A stretch of 64,000 bases of DNA. It comes from Pyrus communis (Eukaryota; Streptophyta; Magnoliopsida; Rosales; Rosaceae). Of this stretch, positions 45,885-59,200 are shown piece by piece (position 1 is the first letter of the stretch; every line of letters begins with the position of its first letter). Made by a program: the position numbers and the translations under genes. The notes under the pieces are model-generated. The model worked only from the letters and a program-made list of their open reading frames with translations. It was not told where the DNA came from and did not search any database. The stretch covers positions 4,233,060-4,297,059 of the forward strand of contig NC_084805.1 in NCBI RefSeq assembly GCF_963583255.1, given 5' to 3'.

Positions 45885-46900
45885 TAATTGGCGCCCCTCA
45901 CCAAGCATGACAGCGAGCAGCTCGTACCCAGACCATAAACGAACCACGTGCACCGCACCCGCAACATAAATGAGTAGAACATGCGAAAAAGCAATATAGG
46001 GCAGCAGGTCAACATAATGGGTAGTTGATGGCTCCGCTGCCTTAGCAGAGGCAAATTTAGGATGAAGTACAAAGGTTCGTAGCAGAATAGCTGCACGGAT
46101 TCCAGTGCATTAAAACCATCGATGAAGGTCAACCCCGTCAGGCGCATATCCAAAAAAGATCTGAATGATCCTGGATATGAAGTCCTCTACTACTCTAAAA
46201 GAGATACAAGGTCTTGCCAGACGAGCAGCAACACTCAACCATTTCTGCTTGTGATCTACCGACCAATGAAAGCTCTTTTTCAAGGCGATCAGGAAGGTGC
46301 GATGAGATAAATGTACCAACCGATGCAAGCTTTTTTTTGAAGAGGTACCTAGCATGACCTCCTCTATTATCTAACTTAGAAGCAGCGGAGGACCTATACA
46401 TCTATGTGGTGATATCTCAAGTAGCAGTGAGCTTAACCCTCATACGAGAAGAGTTGGGGGCCCGACTACCTATATTCCACAGTTCAAAAGCTCTTCTCGA
46501 TGTGTAATCTAGATGCTCGAAAATCAAAACATTGATTTTGGCGCTAGTTGTCGTAACTCGGAAGCTCAAGTCGTACCTTCAAACGTATGCAGTCATCATC
46601 ATGACATAGTATTTCCCATAATCCAGACGTGTCATGATAAAAGCACAAACATTAGCGGACATTTTGATGAACGCAATAACTTAGCCCAAAGGCACGCTAA
46701 GGGCAGACTAGCACTAGAAAGATGGATCAGCCCAACCTGTAGGAGAGTTCCTCCAACTACTAAGGATCAGAAGCAAGCCTTATCTTCATTACCTAAACAA
46801 TTCCATACATGGAGCAGCTTAGCACCAACAATCGAGCACCGCCTCTGATGCGCTCAACTCAGCCCTTGTTCCAGAGACAATTATGTCCAATTATTTTAAT

Positions 46901-47255
46901 CGGAACCTTGTCTCCAACTTTCCACCAAAACCCACATGACTTTATAACAGTACAGATTTTTTTTATTTGTATTTTTATTTTTAAACAAAAAGACCGTATC
47001 AAAATTAAAAAAAAAAAAAATTGGAACGGAAGTAATGCAGTGGCGGTTCATGGAGCCCACCCCACTCCAGTCTCCCACTTATTCCCTTTTTTTTTTTTTT
47101 TTTTTTTGCAGAACTCTTCTTCTTCCTTCCATTTATCTTAGACTTGTCTAGTACGCTTCTCGACTTTCTCCTCTGTCTGTTTCTATATCATTCAAATTTC
47201 TCGCAAAATTTTTCGGCCATTTTTCTCGTTTGCGGGTTTTGAGTGACTCGGCTTC
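46901..47255 (+). promoter_or_regulatory. Upstream region and leader of the ULP2-type gene
   Basis: Contains poly-A (47009-47021) and poly-T (47089-47107) tracts, then a CT-rich leader (CTTCTTCTTCCTTCC, TCTCCTCTGTCTG) before the ATG at 47256. Retroelement sequence ends within a few hundred bases of the start codon. Confidence 0.45.
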
Positions 47256-50200
47256 ATGACTCGGCGGTTCGCGTCCGACTTGGAGTCTACGAGCAAGCGA
47301 TTCGAGGCGTTCGAGTTCAGCACCGACGACCAGGTGGTGGAGACGCAATCCGCCAAGATGATGGCCAAATTCCGAAACTTCATGAAGAAGGTACCCAGGA
47401 ACGCCAAAAAGGCCAAGAAAAAGTGCCTCGGTTCCCCACTCACCAAGTACACGTTCCTCCAGTACTGTAAGTTTTCACCGTTCGCTTTTCCTAATTTGCC
47501 TTTTGAATTGTGGTTTCTGACTAAATTCGGGAACAAGAAATTGGAAATTTGGGGATTTCGGAAATGCATCGTTCTAGCTCTCCAAAATTGCGCCAATTAA
47601 TTAACTTCAAATTATCGAATTTAAATTCTGCTTCAAAATGTTGGAAATGAACCGATTGACTTCGACGGTGGAGGTAGTAGTAGTAGTAGGGTCATCACTG
47701 CCTGAACCCTTTTACTGATTTTTAAGTTTTCTGAGTTTTTTTCTTTTACTTTCTGTGTAGTTGCAAAAGAAGCAAAGAGTCCACAAAAGAAAATTAGCAC
47801 TGTATTATTATTAGACGATGATTCTGGTACTAGTGCGGATCGTCAATGTGGATCGTCTGATTCCTTTCATGCGGGTACATTAGCAGAGGATGGCGCTGCA
47901 AGACGGATGTCTGGGTCGGATGCTTGTGCTCTTTCTAGTTCTTCAAATCATCAAGTAAAATATTCATGCTTTTTCCAATTGCTTCAAGTGTCTAACTCCT
48001 AACTTGTCCTACTTGGGCGAATTATTTTTAGTGAGGTTTGAAAACCTTAAAGCAACTGTATTTGGCCCTGAAGTTTTAAATATGATCATACTTGGTTTCT
48101 TTCCATTTTGCTAGACTCATCATTTTACTCGTTTTAAGGGGATGACAACTGTTCACTTTGAGCATATTGTTGATAACGACTTGATTTATATTGTTGCAGA
48201 GTAAGCAAGTTTTTATAATTTCAGATGACAATGACAGATTTGAGAAATGCTCCTCATCAACTTTGGCCGTTAGTCCATTAGAGAATGAAGGTGACTTTTT
48301 AATTCTGTGAAGTACATATCATATAGTTATGGTGCCTCTTTTTCTCATTATTTTGTGAATGCCATTTATCTTACCCAGTATTTTTTGCATGATTTTAGCT
48401 CCATTAGAAGAACAAGCATCAAAGCCAAGTTCTGGTGGATATGCAAGGGTAAGCTTGCCTCCCTTCCCCTTGTTATATTCCCCTTCTTCCTTTTAAATGG
48501 TAATTTGAATCTTGTTATGGTAAATATAAGAAACATAGCAAACAGGATGAGCAAGAAGACAAATATAATATAGAGCGTAGAAGTATGAAAAAATGAAATG
48601 TTTGATGAAAACTACCCCCCAATGTTTTTTTAATCTCCAGATAGTAGGATATCCTCTCATAATTCTATTCTAAATGTTTGAGCTTGGTGGATCACGAAGT
48701 TTATGATAACCATTGCGTCATCAGGACTCGAATTGAAAGGTTTGTTAGAGTTATTCCTATGAGGCTGGTTAAGATTTTGCATCTGAATTGGAGAACATAA
48801 AGAAATATGAATGAAATAACTTTGAAATTAACCTAACTCATTTTTATGTCAGCTGGATGAGTATCCGAAACACTTCACCTCTCCTGTCTTGGGAACTTCT
48901 TTGAACCAACCTCTTAATCAATAGCTTGATGCTTGGATTTTAGGTTTTAATTGTAAGAAGTTCATGAAAGAGTGGTGTACATGCGGAGGAGGATGCTTTA
49001 AAGGGGACATGTATGTATGACTAGTAAACTATGAGCTACATGCATAACAGTGTGCTGGAAAGATGTCATTTTGTGTCTTCCTGACAAACTTAGGTATAAT
49101 ATAAGTCTACTCGGGGGTTTTTCTGGATCGTTCCTCTAGCCTGTTTAACCTTGGCTTCATACCCTTTGCAATTGCGGTGGAGATCCCTAACCATAAGAGT
49201 TTGGTCTTTGGATGCCCTGAAGAAGGCTATTATTCTTTCTTTGCAAGTCTTCCTTAAACCAGCTGGTCTTGAAAGATATGTGAAGTGTTGCTGTTTATTT
49301 ATTTTTTTTTTTCAAGAACCAAATGTGTCTAAACAATAGAAAAGTTTCCTTTGGGTTTTAGCCTCATTAATCATTATGCTACCGATATTAACTACGCATT
49401 TTCACATCTAGCTGCATTATGATCAAGCGTCCTGTTTCTTTTTTTCTTTTCATCCCTTCTAAATGCTTTTCAAGCATGGCTAAGACTAGATGTAACTAGG
49501 GTTCAGATGATTAGTGTTGGGGCATTCAGGTAATTTTGGAATTTTTTGAGATTGGAGTATTTCTCGATATAACACGTAGCTGCATAGTCATTCTAAGGGA
49601 TGCTTTCAACCTAAGGTAGCTCTCGATCCTCAAAGCCTTGTTTAATAGATAACCTGTTTTCCGCTTTGTGAAATGGTTTGATGCTAAATATTTTGAATTA
49701 TTGTTATTAGCTTAGTTGGATGATCTCTGGTTTATAGAAGATATGTATAGCACAAGAAGTACTACGTTTGATCTAATACCATTAGACCCGTGACAACCTT
49801 AATTGTTGACTTCCTAGTTACAAAGCTTACTAGCATGAATTTGGTATTGTGATGTTTATTTGGGCTACAAGATTTAGTTTTTGGGAATTGTCCCTTCCAA
49901 TAGAGATCTCTGTATTGGAGGGGAATTATATTTGAGATTGTTTAGCCATATCTGCTTCTACACCACCCTTAAATAGGCAATTGGTAGAATAAATAAATGA
50001 AGGTGAAGCTGTGACTATATTACAGTGTCCACGGCCCATCATTATTGCCAACTGTGCCTTTAAACAAAAAAGTTGATGATCAGATGGATGTTGAAATGTG
50101 ATTGATCTGTGATAGGGGGAGCATTATCAAGTTAAAAATTGTCTCTCTCACACCAAATAAAAAAAATTAAAATATCAATTAGTTTGCATTGAAGATTTAT

Positions 50201-53200
50201 TGGTGTAAAGGAAACAAGAACATTCTATGGATAGCTGTTGTTTCTTTCTTTTGCATTAGGGGAGTTACATGATAGTATATTCACATAATGTGTGTGCATG
50301 TGGATAAAATACATTGCTTAGACATATCAGTTTTTTTCAGTTTACATTTAGTAACTTTTTGTAGTAAATTGTTATTTTGATAGATTTTAGATACTTTATG
50401 TGGGACAGAGAATCTCAGTTAATTTTTTTATGCTGTTGTCTTTAGGTAGATGGTTTAACTGTAAATGGGAATTTGAGCCAAAGGGAATGTTTATCTTGAG
50501 GTGGTAAATTGGTGATATTATTGAGATTTGAGTCAGAATGGTGTGGCAGGGTTGGCTGCAACTGCTTTTATGTTCCCTTTTATTTATAAAGGAAGACTTA
50601 TATGCAATTAAATTTGGTGTAGGTTGAAGAAGCTACACTCAACCTTCATCTTAAATCAAGGGATTCTAGAGGAGCTGGAAATGCAAATAAAGATTCAGGT
50701 TCGTGCATATTTAGATAAATGGTATTGGATCTTTGTGATATTGGATTGTATCATGTATTTTTCCCCTTAAACTCCTTATAAATGTGTAGCGTTACATATT
50801 TACTTGAAAGATTCTACCTATTTGATTGAGCAAATAATGATTTTTTGTCTACAAATCAATGTGGTTTACACTTGAATATGGAGTGACTTAAACAAGCACG
50901 ATTATTTTTAAAAAGGCCTTCTTCCTAACACTTATTTTTTTACTTTATAAAACTTAATATGTAGCTTCTTTCTTCCTCAATTTACACTAACATTAGATTT
51001 TATACTAAAGAATTGGTTTCAGCCTATTCGTATTGAGAATAGAAGATCAAATTTGATATTATATATATTTGGTTTTACTTTATCTCCATTTTAACCCGTC
51101 TTGCTTTGCCTCTCTGCTGTCTTGGATAGGAAGACATTAGATAATGGTATGTTTTGATGATTTACATTTTAATAAAATTTTTGTTTCTCTTCAAATAAAA
51201 TCTAAACCTTTTGAAGAAAAGTGAATACTACTTTTGAAAATTAGCTAAACTACTTAAATGTTCCATGTGTAACATTTGACTTTGTTGTCAATGCAGGGAT
51301 TGAGCAGTTGAGCTGTTCTGTTTATGAACCTCATGTGGACAAAGAGGAAGATACTAAATCATTGGATGAGAGGTATGGACATGGTGGAGTTTTTGTTTTG
51401 ATGTTCACCAGATAGTTAACTATTAAAAAGAATTTGAAAGCTCACCACCTTGAATCTTGAGGAAGCAATGCACTTTCACCAAACTTAAGCTTGGCTAGAA
51501 TACTAGACCTCCAAGGTTTGTTCTTGCATGGCACCAAACAACAGCAGAGTCACTTATCTGACCACAAATACCAATACCAGAGAACCAAATATTAGCATGG
51601 TAATCTTACCTAATTTAGCTATAAGGGACATGATAAGACACTCCAAGCATCAGGTGTCTAAGAGCAGCACATTTGTAACTGTTTCTCATCTGCATAAGGC
51701 AAAGCAATAAACTATACATTCTTAAAATTTAGATTAGCCATCTCAATTTTTTTTTCTCGATTTGTTTTTCATTATATTGTGTTAATTTATGTCATTGTAA
51801 TTTGCAAACTATAGTTTTTTTTTTTTCTTTTTTTATTTTTTTTTATTTTTTTATTTTAAATCTTTTATTATTTCTTTGCAATTTTATACTACCTTTGTTG
51901 AGTGTATCGCCCATTATATTTAAAACTACTTGTTTTGGTGTTAAATTTTTGGCAATCTTCTTACACGTGCGTTTATTGGCTTTGATATTATCATTCTCAT
52001 CCTTTTTTATTTCCATTATGATCCATGTTGGTTGTTTATTGTAGTGCCGATAAGCCTTTTGAAGTGAGTTATCCAGAAGGAGATCCTGATGCAGTTTCTA
52101 TAAGTAAGAGAGATCTTGAGCTTCTACAGCCGGAGAAATTCATTAATGACACTATAGTTGACTTTTTTATTCAGTAAGTTTGACCTGGGCCACTTTCAAG
52201 TCTAGTTTCTCTATTGGAAGCATTAGAACTTCCTTTTTTTTGCATAGGCATTATAACTTTCAGAGAACTTCGTTAAATGTGTAGGGAGGCTTCTTGTATT
52301 TTTTTTATCTTTTATTTCTGGATTTGAGCTTTTAAATAGTGCAGAATTTCAAATTTGTTTGGGTTTGGGCTGCCTTCGTGTTCCATATAATTTACCATAT
52401 TGTGTAGATCATCAAATTGTCAGGCACACATGATGCTTTTTCCTTGCCCAATCCTTATTGATCTGATGCTAATTGATATTTACAACTTGAATGTCTATAT
52501 TCATTTTGAATTAAACATCAGCTTCTTTTTTTTATTTATTTTTATTTTTTTTGAGGAACTCATATAACCATATTAATGTGTAAGTAAGACTTTCAGGACA
52601 GGTACTTCAGAGAGGAATCTATTTCGTTGATGAAACAAGCCATTCCCCTTTCTGAGATCATAGTATTCTTTTGATAGTTTACCACCTTTACCTTTAATTA
52701 TCAAACTTGGGAACTACAAAGTGTAAAGATCTACTTGCAGTTTGGTTCTAGCTCCTATACCCTTTCCTTTTATCTGATTGTACTTCCTACTTCCAGATTA
52801 AAAATAGTCGATATTGAGTAATTTTGATTTTTAACTTTCTCACAGATATTTAAAAAGTAAAATTCAACCTGAGGAAAAGCATAGGTTCCACTTCTTCAAT
52901 AGTTTTTTCTTTCGGAAACTTGCTGATCTAGACAAAGACCAACCAAATGCCTGTGAAGGCAAGGCAGCATTTCAGGTTGTTCATAAATGGACTAGGAAAG
53001 TGAATGTGTTTGAAAAGGATTATATCTTCATTCCTGTAAACTACAGGTGAGAAAATGCCGTGCATTATTTTTGTTGCTGCTTGTGGCATTGGAGAATTAG
53101 AACACCGTTTTAATATGAATTATTACTATATCTTGTGCAGTCTCCATTGGAGTTTGATTGTCATTTGTCATCCTGGAGAAGTGGTTAATATCAAAGGCAA

Positions 53201-56200
53201 GATCTTTTAGGACTGTGATTAATTTCCCTTATGTACTATGGTTTTATTGTTTCAGTTTGTTTTGTCTAATTATCTTGCAGATGAGAAAATTGAAAGCTTA
53301 TCAAAGGTTCCATGCATCTTGCACATGGATTCAATTAAAGGAAGTCATAGAGGCCTCGAGAATCTTGTTCGAAGGTAGCTTCTTATAGCTCAACCTCAAT
53401 AGTCTCCTTCTGGTTGCCAGCCATAAAAATTCATTGTTCTGGATTTCAACAAAAGCTTTTATGAATTTTTTATTCATGCTTCTACTTGTGTCTATTTTGG
53501 ATTCTATCAGTCTTCTGATTTTGTTTACATTTGGTTGATGCGGAAGTTAGAATTCCCATTCTAAAAAATTAATGGGCCCACTTGTGCAAATTTTTTCTAT
53601 CAAACAAAAATAACGATTTCATTAACTAATAGTTGAGGTGTTAGATGTAAAAGAATATATTGCTTATATTGGAATTTGTTCTCTTATCAAATTATAAATT
53701 AATCCCAATGATATGCTATAACATTGAAAATTTGAAACTATGTCCTTCAGTTTGAGACTACTGATCACAAGGATTTCCCTGATAATTTACATTGTCATGA
53801 GATGACAGATACCTATGTGAAGAGTGGAAAGAGAGGCATGGTGACACATCAGAAGATGATTATTCAAAATTCTTACATTTGAGATTTGTAGCTCTGAAGG
53901 TAATGCCTTGTGTTTTTAGTGACATCCGTATCATTAACTAAAGAAACAATCTCTTTCCACTTTAGATATCTAACTTTTTCTTAGTATTAATCATGGAATT
54001 TTTTTAAATATTGGGGAGGAGTTGGATATTCTGGGGATGATTGGCAGCTTCCATATCAAAACATTTTAGACTCTTCAGTTTGATTTGTCTTGATGGGGAA
54101 ATATGATTTATTGTTGTGTTTATGCAGTTAGTTTTTAGTTCTCTTCTCCAAGGTGTCCTTTTTGTCATTCTTTCCTTGTGCCCTTTTTTCCTTAATAAAT
54201 GTTTGTCTAACAAAGGGAATTAAGTTACCATTTGTGATATTTGCTTTTCTTTCATATTATTCAGTTACCACAACAGGAAAATTCATTTGACTGTGGCCTC
54301 TTTTTGCTTCATTACGTGGAATGTTTTCTGGAGGAAGCTCCTGTCAACTTTAGCCCTTTGGAAATCACAAAGTCCTCCAAATTTGTAAGTCATCCTATCT
54401 CCTTTCACCAGAGCCTAAGCAAAAAGATTGTATATGTTCTGTTTTCCAGGCCTTTATGAATGATACAACTTTTCTTAGTCCTATGATCCTATCTCCTATC
54501 AGCATAAAAAAGTTTGTTTCGTTGTCAAATTTTCCCCTGTACCTTCTGTTGCTCTCTCGTGTTTTTTGGTTGACTTGTTCTACTATTATTTATTGATTAC
54601 ACTCAAATTTAATCCATAGTAATCCTTAAGTTGTCAAGCTTATGTTGCCTCTGCATGTTGTCAAAGTCATGTGCACCATCCATAGTATATACTGTTGGCC
54701 ACATTTTTTATGAAGCATTGGGTTTGAATGGATAAGCAACTATTTTCAAAGGAATGATGAAACAAGAAATGACAAATTTGTTGCCAACTTGGTGGTAGAA
54801 GATGGATTACTCAAGAAGAAAACTTCTCCCTTCTAATCCTCTAATTCCTATTCTAATCTCCTTAAAGTGAAAATCATTCTCTTTGACCTTAAATTTAGAG
54901 GGTTTATCCATTCTAGTCCAATCCTCTACCAAATGACGCCAAATAGGTTGGCAGATATCCAATACATCATGCCTCATGGTAAGTTCTTCACCAAAGAGTT
55001 CTTCACCCTAGCAGCTTTTGACGATATGTATAAGCAACTAGATACCAAAGAAGGAGAGTTTGATATCTATAAACTAGCTAGAGCAAGGGAAAAGAAGACA
55101 AGGGACCTAAACCAGGTGAGGTGCATCAAGGATGAGAATGGAAAGGTTCTTGCTACAGAGAACGCGGTCAAAGACAGATGGAGAGGTTATTTTCATAATC
55201 TTTTCAATGAAGGACATGAAAGGAGTACTTCTTTGGGGGAGTTGAGTAACTCAGAAGAGTGTAGAAACTACTCCTTTTACCATTGAATTAGGAAGGAAGA
55301 AGTTGTAGCTTTGAAAAAGATGAAGCATAGAAAAGTAGTGGGCCCAGATGATATACCGATCTAAGTGTGGAAAGTCTTGGAAGAGACGGGTGTAGCATGG
55401 CTCACAGACCTTTTCAATAGGATTTTGAAAACGAAGAAGATGCCAAATGAGTGGCGAAAGAGCACTTTGGTGTCTATCTACAAGAATAAGGGCGAGATAC
55501 AAAATTGCATGAACTATAGGGGTATTAAGTTAATGAGTCATACAATGAAGCTCTGGGAGAAAGTAATTGAGCATAGACTGGGGCAAGAGACATGGCTCTC
55601 GGACAACCAATTCGGGTTCACGCTAGCACGCTCTACCATGGAGGCAATCTATCTGTTATGAGGATTGATGGAAAGATATAGAGATATGAAAAAGGATTTG
55701 CACATGGTCTTTATAGATTTGGAAAAAACGTTTGATAGGGTCCCAAGAGACATTCTTTGGAGGATTTTAAAGAAAAAAAGGAGTACGAGTAACATATATC
55801 CAAGCTATAAAGTATATGTATGATGCAATGTTTTAAAGAACTCGCCTCGGGGCGCGCCTAGGGCGCCCTTGAGGCTGGGCGGAGAGGCAAACGCCTCAGT
55901 TTTGCTGGAGTAGGCGAAATGCTTCGCCGGAGACGCCGAGGCGGCGGAGGCGCGCCTCAAGGCGTCTGGACGCCTTGTCAGACCTGTTTTTTTTTTTTTT
56001 TTAAAAAAAACCATCCAAACCCAGTCTTCTACCCTACCTTCGAATTCGATCCCATTTTTCTGCCTCTGCCTTTTGCCTTCTGCCTTGTTGCGTCTTCTTC
56101 TCCCGCGCGCCAGAGGCTCAGAACGTCCGTCCAGTCGCCACGCCGCCACGCTGCCATCACCCCGCCGCCGTCACCTCAGCACCATCAGCCCAGCCTCAGC

Positions 56201-59200
56201 GCCGTCAGTAAGATCCCAAAGGTTAGGGTTTCTGAAATTAGGGATTTAGTTTTCTGGGGAAGGTTTTGCAACTTTTGCTATAGAGGGGTTAATAGTTTTC
56301 TGGGGATTTAGTTTTCTGGTTCTGGGGAAGGTTTTGCATTTTCTGGGGAAGGATTTCTGCGAGAGAGTGACAGAGAGAGAGACAGAGAGAAAGAAGCCGA
56401 GTAGAAAACAGGGGAATAAGCCCACGGTTTTATTTGTCTGTTTTGCAATTATACCATAAACTGTTTTGCAATTATGATTATACCATAAACTGTTTTGCAA
56501 TTATAATTTATACCATAAACTGTTTTGCAATTATGATTATACCATAAATTGTTTTGCAATTATACCATAAAATGTTTTGCAATTATGATTATACCATAAA
56601 CTGTTTTGCAATTATAATTTATACCATAAACTGTTTTGCAATTATGATTATACCACTGTTTTGAATGACTATGGATTTGAGTGAAAAATTGAGAATGGAT
56701 GTTTATTTTACATAGTATTATTTTTTATACAATTATATGTATAATATATAAAACATATATATAAAAAAAATTAAATCCTGTAAGGCTTCGCCTCATGCCT
56801 CACGCCTCACGCCTAGGCTAGGCTTCGCCTCGGACGCCTCGCCCACGCCTCACGCTTTTAATACATTGGTATGATGGAGTGAGGACTGCCGTAAGAACTC
56901 ATGAAGGACAAACCAAAAGCTTCCCCATAACTGTAGGGTTACATCAAGGCTCATCTTTAAGTCCTTACCATTTTGCATTGGTAATGGATGAGTTAATGGG
57001 ACATATTCAAGATGATATTCCTTGGTGTATGCTTTTTGCAGACGATATAGTGTTGATAGATGAAACTCATGAAGGAGTAAATGCGAAGCTTAACCCTTGG
57101 AGAGAAGTGTTGGAATCTAAAGGTCTTCGTCTAAGTTGGTCAAAGACAGAGTATATGGAGTGCAAGTTCAATGCAAACGGAGGCTCAAATGAGTTAGGGG
57201 TGAGGATTGGAGACCAGGAAGTACCAAAGAGTGATCGCTTTTGCTACCTAGGATTTATCTTGCAAAAGAACGGAGAATTGGATGTAGACCTCAACCATAG
57301 AATACAAGCTGGATGGATGAAGTGGAAGAGTGCATCCGGCGTGTTGTGTGACCGTCGTATGCCACTGAAGCTCAAGGGAAAATTTTATAGGACGGCAATA
57401 AGGCCACCAATGCTTTATGGCACAAAATGTTGGGCGGTGAATTATCAACACGTACATAAAATGGGTGTAGCAGAGATGAGAATGCTTCATTGGATGTGTG
57501 GGCACACGAGAAAGGATAAGATTAAGAATGAGGATATCCGAGGTAAAAGTAGGAGTAGCAGCCGAAATTGAAGGAAAGATGAGAGAAAATCGATTATGGT
57601 GGTTTGGACACGTGAAACAAAGGCCTATTGACGCTTTGGTTAGAAGATGCGATTACGGGACAGAGGTTAAGGGCCGGAGGGGTAGAGGAAGACCTAGGAA
57701 GACTTTGGGAAAGACTCTAAGAAAAGACTTAGAGAGAAAGGATAAGATTAGGAATGAGGATATCCAAGGTAAAAGTGAAAGTAGTAGTCGAAATTGAAGG
57801 AAAGATGAGAGAAAATCGGTTATGGTGGTTTGGACATGTGAAACAAAGGCCTATTGATGCTTCAGTTAGAAGATGCGATTACGGGATAGAGGTTCAGGGC
57901 CAAAGGGGTAGAGGAAGACTAAGGAAGACTTTGGGAAAGACTCTAAGAAAAGACTTAGAGTACTTTAGATCTAACGGAAGACGTGACACAGAACCGAGTG
58001 CAATGGCGTTTTAGGATTCATATAGCCGATCCCACTTAGTGGGAAAAGGCTTTGTTGTTGTGGATCATCTAACCGCTATTATCCCAGCTTGAAAACCCAT
58101 CTTGTATTGCACCCCAAATGGGAACAAACAGATGAACAAATTTATTATTGATAAAATGATGGATTGTGGGGCCTAAGGTTACTTGTTCCCTACTATTTCC
58201 TTGTGTTTAGGATATGGAGGCAGGGAATTCATTGTTCTTCTACCCTCTGCCAAGGTTGATAAAAATTTTACTGTTTCTTCACTTGTGGAAGAAACTAACA
58301 TAAATTTTTATTCTACTTTTCATTTGAGAGGATTTACTGATGCATTTGACCAAGTATTTTTATCTTTAACTGGTGTATGACTTTGTAACTGTGGGAAATT
58401 AATTTGATATGCTACAAAAATGTTATAATTTTTCAGCTCACAAAAAATTGGTTCCGTCCTGAGGAAGCTTCTGCCAAACGATCTCATATTAAGAAGTTAA
58501 TTTGTGAAATCCTTGAAGATCATTCTCGGGAAGCACTAAATGCTGATTGTACCGATAAGCATCCTTCCTCTCAAGGGATGGACGAAACACACAAGCTAGA
58601 AACTGGCATGAAGTGTCCTGAAGATCTGTCCAGCTTAACAAAAAAAGTTCATGGTAATTCCTCCAGTTCCAATGCTAGTGGAATTGAAATTTCGTTGTTA
58701 GGAGATTCTCCTCCTGTACAGGTACGGTGCTTTAGAAAAGGTTTTTTTTTTTGTTTTTGGGGGGGTGGTGGAGGGGCGTGGTGTGGGTTGTAACAAGAAG
58801 TTCTTTCGGGTTAATTTCTGATGTAAATTATCTGCAGGTTGCTTCTCGGGTTATGAGTTTAATGTCGCCAATAGAGGTAATCCTTTTTTATTTATTTATG
58901 ATCCAGAAATTCCTTTGGCTTTTGGGTGTTATTATTTGCAAGTTGCTAATAATGCGTACCATGTTTTTGGAACTTGACTGAAAATTTAGTGCTGGATGAC
59001 ATTACGAATGTGCTCCACCATGATTATATTGCATCAGTTTGACCACATTACATGCCATTTATATGTATCTGATCGTTCAGTGTACCCATGTGTGCTTTGT
59101 ATTTATTATGATTCCAAAGATACTTGACATGCAACTGATTATAAACTAACTGCAAGTACAAAGAAAATGATTTTGCTATTTTCATAGAAGATTATTTTAC

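Larger units (their letters stand above)
40878..46900 (+). mobile_element. Large non-coding LTR-element remnant (LARD-like), interrupted
   Basis: An LTR-like block (40878-41269) is followed by a primer-site-like ATTGGTGCTTTCATTGAGAG and then GC-rich non-coding internal sequence (41460-42615). After a nested solo LTR the internal sequence resumes at 45890 and fades by about 46900. No gag or pol could be read, so it would be a large retrotransposon derivative. The second LTR was not found; the 3' end may be deleted next to the SUMO protease gene at 47256. The right limit is approximate. Confidence 0.6.
54990..58062 (+). mobile_element. RTE-like LINE in intron 12 of the SUMO protease gene
   Basis: Plus-strand pieces read as LINE reverse transcriptase: [20 protein letters not shown] and [20 protein letters not shown] (upstream of the RT), [20 protein letters not shown] and [17 protein letters not shown] (the copy reads [20 protein letters not shown]), then after the insertion [20 protein letters not shown], the active-site box FADDIV and [20 protein letters not shown]. 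It ends TCCCACTTAGTGGG..GGCTTTGTTGTTGTGG, the TTG-rich end of RTE-type LINEs. The endonuclease domain is missing (5' truncation) and the ORF has stops, so it is inactive. Same orientation as the host gene. The left limit is approximate. Confidence 0.85.
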
